In this document: in pieces, positions 4,456-6,535 of the stretch
How positions within the stretch are numbered: position 1 is the first letter of the stretch
Layout of the letters: every line of letters starts with the position of its first letter
NCBI GenBank assembly: GCA_001509335.1
Contig: LGGY01000034.1
Span: forward strand, 1 to 6,535
Direction of reading: 5' to 3'
Length of the DNA stretch: 6,535 nt
Origin: Fidelibacterota bacterium 46_43
GTDB lineage: Bacteria > Fidelibacterota > Fidelibacteria > Fidelibacterales > Fidelibacteraceae
Translations under genes and position numbers: made by a program
Notes under the pieces: model-generated
Databases searched by the model: none
Seen by the model: only the letters and a program-made list of their open reading frames with translations
Told to the model about the DNA's origin: nothing

Positions 4456-6285
4456 TTAGCTTTCAAATTCTTTCACTGCCTGACTCCAGACCTGGAGTTT
4501 CTGAACCCGGTCGGCGGGATTGGGAGGAAGGATGAAGGGATTCCTGCCCCGGGCATCAATGATGATCCCCACCAGGCCGCCATATATGGTGGTTTGAATG
4601 GCATTTCCCGGTCCATCGCCAACATCCACACCGCGGACCGGTATTATTTCAGCCTTCACCGGTGTATATGGCGCTTCAATCAAAATCATATCTCCAAAAG
4701 GAATGGTCTGATTGAAGACTTTTCCTTCCGGGAGTTCGAGTTTCACCGTGACAAAATCCTTACCCGGTTTCACCGAACCAACGGGCGCAATGCAGGTCCC
4801 CAGACGCAGGAGGCAATCCTTATTAAAGACTTCTGTCGCCGCTTTTTCATGAACGCTGGCTAAAACACCCAATTGAGGCATCATGAAAATGCTGTCCACC
4901 GCCAACTGAGTAATCCCCTCAGGGAGGAAAGCATCGATCATCATCCGTGCGGATTGATGGCGCCGGGGTGCATGGGATAACACACCGCCGCTGCCCACCA
5001 GCAGATCCAGATCCATCATATTCACAAGTGTTTCTCCTGTAGAGGACTGGTCAAAGGTATCTGAAATCGTCCTTTCTTTCTGAACTCCCTTTAGTCCGAC
5101 CGCAAAGGATTTATGCTGCACAAAAGAGAGTCTCAGGGCTTCCCGGGCAATTGCCTGTTCAATTTTCAACTCTTCCAGACTCTGGGGAATTGTCGTGGGG
5201 CGGATCATTTTGTTGCCGATTCGGTTCCGCAAATCGGTTTCGTTGATATCAAAGGGAACCCAGCGCAGGATATTTTCAAGTTTGGCTTCAGCAAGTACAT
5301 TGGAAATGGAATAACTCATCCCCAGATTCGCGCTGACTGTCCGGTTGAAAACCGGTTCGTCGGAATCGGGATCTTTAAAGACGGAGAAAACATCTGTGGT
5401 GGCTCCGCCGATATCCACACCCACAACTGAGATATTTTCGTCCCGGGCAATGACCTGTATAATGGATCCTACAGCTCCCGGAGTCGGCATGATGGGAGCA
5501 TGGGTCATATCCATAAGTTTCTTGTATCCCGGGGCCTGAGCCATCACATGTTCCATGAAAAGATCATGAATTTTATCCCGGGCAGGACCCAGATTTTCCC
5601 GTTCGAGGACCGGTCTCAGATTCGGTACGACACTCAAATCCGTCACTTCACCTAAATTCTTTTCAATTTCCGGTGCAGCCTTTTTATTCCCTGCATAAAT
5701 CACGGGAAGGCGGTAATTAATACCGAGCCGTGGTTTGGGATTGGCTGCACGCAACAATTCGGCCATTTCCACCACATGGCTGATGGTACCTCCGTCTACA
5801 CCTCCGGAGAGAAGAATCATATCCGGGCGCAAATGCCGGATACGGGAGATTTTTTCGTGGGGCATCCGGCCGTCATTGGAGGCTAACACATCCATGACAA
5901 TGGCCCCGGCCCCCAGGGCGGCACGCTCTGCCGATTCTGCACTCATGGCTTTAACCACACCGGCTACCAGCATTTGGAGACCACCACCTGCCGAACTGGT
6001 GGAGATGTAGATATCAACCCCTGCTTCTCCCTTTTGCGGACTGATGATCTTGTCCTCATTCAGAAGGGTCCGACCCCGAAGCTCTTCTACTTCTTTTACT
6101 GCATTCAACACCCCTTTTGTTACATCCTCAAAGGGTGCTTCCACAGTTGTTGGCGCTTCACCACGGGTCACAAGCCGGTACTCATCCCCCTGCTTTTCAA
6201 TCAAAATTGCTTTCGTTGTTGTACTTCCACAATCTGTTGCAAGAATCGATTGAATATTTTCAGGTTTCACAGTCTTTTTTTCCAT
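4456..6285 (-). CDS. glmL: GlmL/MutL-family actin-fold ATPase with long C-terminal extension
   Basis: A 609-residue protein of the GlmL (glutamate mutase accessory MutL) family, unrelated to the DNA-repair MutL. The ASKHA (actin/Hsp70) nucleotide-binding elements are all visible: phosphate-1 loop LATDCGSTTTKAILIE at 15-30, SSAGGGL at 97-103, LLSGGVDGG at 158-166, phosphate-2 loop VGVDIGGATTDVFSVF at 288-303, and adenosine motif LVGSGGVLSHAPR at 429-441. D18 and D291 are the likely acidic residues around the metal-nucleotide. Known GlmL proteins of clostridial mutase operons are, from memory, about 460 residues. Here a beta-rich tail of roughly 110-120 residues (about 495-609, including IPFGDMILIEAPYTPVKAEI) is added. 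No mutase or B12 gene lies nearby, so a glutamate-mutase role is not supported; coupling ATP turnover to the neighbouring proteins is an inference. AAGGTGG before the ATG supports the start. The gene begins 13 nt after cdsA. Confidence 0.92.
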   Translation of the reverse strand: MEKKTVKPENIQSILATDCGSTTTKAILIEKQGDEYRLVTRGEAPTTVEAPFEDVTKGVLNAVKEVEELRGRTLLNEDKIISPQKGEAGVDIYISTSSAGGGLQMLVAGVVKAMSAESAERAALGAGAIVMDVLASNDGRMPHEKISRIRHLRPDMILLSGGVDGGTISHVVEMAELLRAANPKPRLGINYRLPVIYAGNKKAAPEIEKNLGEVTDLSVVPNLRPVLERENLGPARDKIHDLFMEHVMAQAPGYKKLMDMTHAPIMPTPGAVGSIIQVIARDENISVVGVDIGGATTDVFSVFKDPDSDEPVFNRTVSANLGMSYSISNVLAEAKLENILRWVPFDINETDLRNRIGNKMIRPTTIPQSLEELKIEQAIAREALRLSFVQHKSFAVGLKGVQKERTISDTFDQSSTGETLVNMMDLDLLVGSGGVLSHAPRRHQSARMMIDAFLPEGITQLAVDSIFMMPQLGVLASVHEKAATEVFNKDCLLRLGTCIAPVGSVKPGKDFVTVKLELPEGKVFNQTIPFGDMILIEAPYTPVKAEIIPVRGVDVGDGPGNAIQTTIYGGLVGIIIDARGRNPFILPPNPADRVQKLQVWSQAVKEFES

Positions 6286-6298
6286 GCTTCCACCTTAT

Positions 6299-6535
6299 TT
6301 AAACAAAACGGATTAACAAATAAGTATAAACGATCGGGCCGGTAAAGGCCAGGCTATCCAGACGGTCCAGAGCTCCTCCGTGATCCAGTAACAAACGGGA
6401 GGTGTCTTTAACACCGATGTGACGCTTCAGAGCAGACTCCACCAGATCCCCCAGCTGACCAAATATCCCCGTAATCAAGGCCAGAATCAGATAATCCCAA
6501 CTTGTGAAATTTCTGATCCAGCCATACCTGAAGGC
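6299..6535 (-). CDS. cdsA: Phosphatidate cytidylyltransferase (CDP-diglyceride synthase), C-terminal part
   Basis: Only the last 78 residues are in the window; the N-terminal part lies beyond position 6535. The CdsA signature is clear: the GDL element (GQLGDLVESALKR) leads into GVKDTSRLLLDHGGALDRLD, which matches the family pattern S-x-x-K-R, K-D, H-G-G and D-R-x-D, containing the residues that bind metal and CTP. A final membrane helix (SLAFTGPIVYTYLLIRFV) ends the protein, as is usual for the family. CdsA is an integral inner-membrane enzyme that makes CDP-diacylglycerol from phosphatidate and CTP, the precursor of phosphatidylglycerol and phosphatidylethanolamine. The HGG is preceded by LLLD where many family members have LLPG, a minor variation. 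Its stop codon is 13 nt before the GlmL-like start, so the two are probably co-transcribed, though this may be only a chance of gene order. Confidence 0.95.
   Translation of the reverse strand, partial: AFRYGWIRNFTSWDYLILALITGIFGQLGDLVESALKRHIGVKDTSRLLLDHGGALDRLDSLAFTGPIVYTYLLIRFV

Noticed and set aside
3658..4863. Long plus-strand open frames (150 aa at 3658-4110, 184 aa at 4309-4863) opposite the 375-aa and GlmL-like genes
   Set aside because: They lie antisense to genes with clear domain motifs and good ribosome sites, show low-complexity, cysteine/histidine/phenylalanine-rich composition and no family pattern. They are shadows.
4456..6285. Reading the 609-aa protein as DNA mismatch repair MutL
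   Set aside because: The motifs are those of the actin/Hsp70 fold (DCGSTTTK, DIGGATTD), not of GHKL ATPases. The shared name MutL is a coincidence.

Overview
All eight genes in this window lie on the minus strand, so the text reads from high to low coordinates. The sequence looks bacterial: tightly packed genes with short gaps, good Shine-Dalgarno sites in front of most genes, and a recognisable phosphatidate cytidylyltransferase. No rRNA or marker gene fixes the lineage. From memory, genes of this kind (a GlmL-like ATPase beside conserved membrane proteins) occur in uncultured anaerobe-rich phyla such as Chloroflexota, Cloacimonadota and Marinimicrobia. That lineage hint is weak.

Upstream block (6535 to 3316): the 3' end of cdsA (phospholipid synthesis) is followed after 13 nt by a 609-aa GlmL/MutL-type actin-fold ATPase. 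After a further 12 nt comes a 375-aa cytoplasmic protein with an N-terminal RnfC/lipoyl-like barrel-sandwich region and a C-terminal KOW-like segment. These three are probably co-transcribed. A hairpin plus T-tract at 3300-3262 looks like a rho-independent terminator closing this block.

Downstream block (3206 to 1): a TATAAT box lies just after that terminator, next to a 6-bp inverted repeat. Five genes follow in close order: a 138-aa two-helix membrane protein with a PH-like cytoplasmic domain; a 110-aa protein with a hydrophobic core and a very basic tail; a 370-aa protein with a signal peptide, a fibronectin-III-like outer domain, one membrane span and a 200-residue cytoplasmic domain (DUF6754-like, from memory); a 297-aa six-helix membrane protein with an 84-residue outer loop; and a membrane-anchored alpha/beta protein cut by the window edge.

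Together, the cytoplasmic actin-fold ATPase, the barrel-sandwich/KOW protein and the set of inner-membrane proteins suggest one envelope-associated machine of unknown function. No glutamate mutase subunit or B12-binding gene is present, so naming the ATPase after glutamate mutase would mislead. This putative complex is the main candidate for an undescribed system. I saw no RNA genes, CRISPR arrays, insertion sequences or phage genes.
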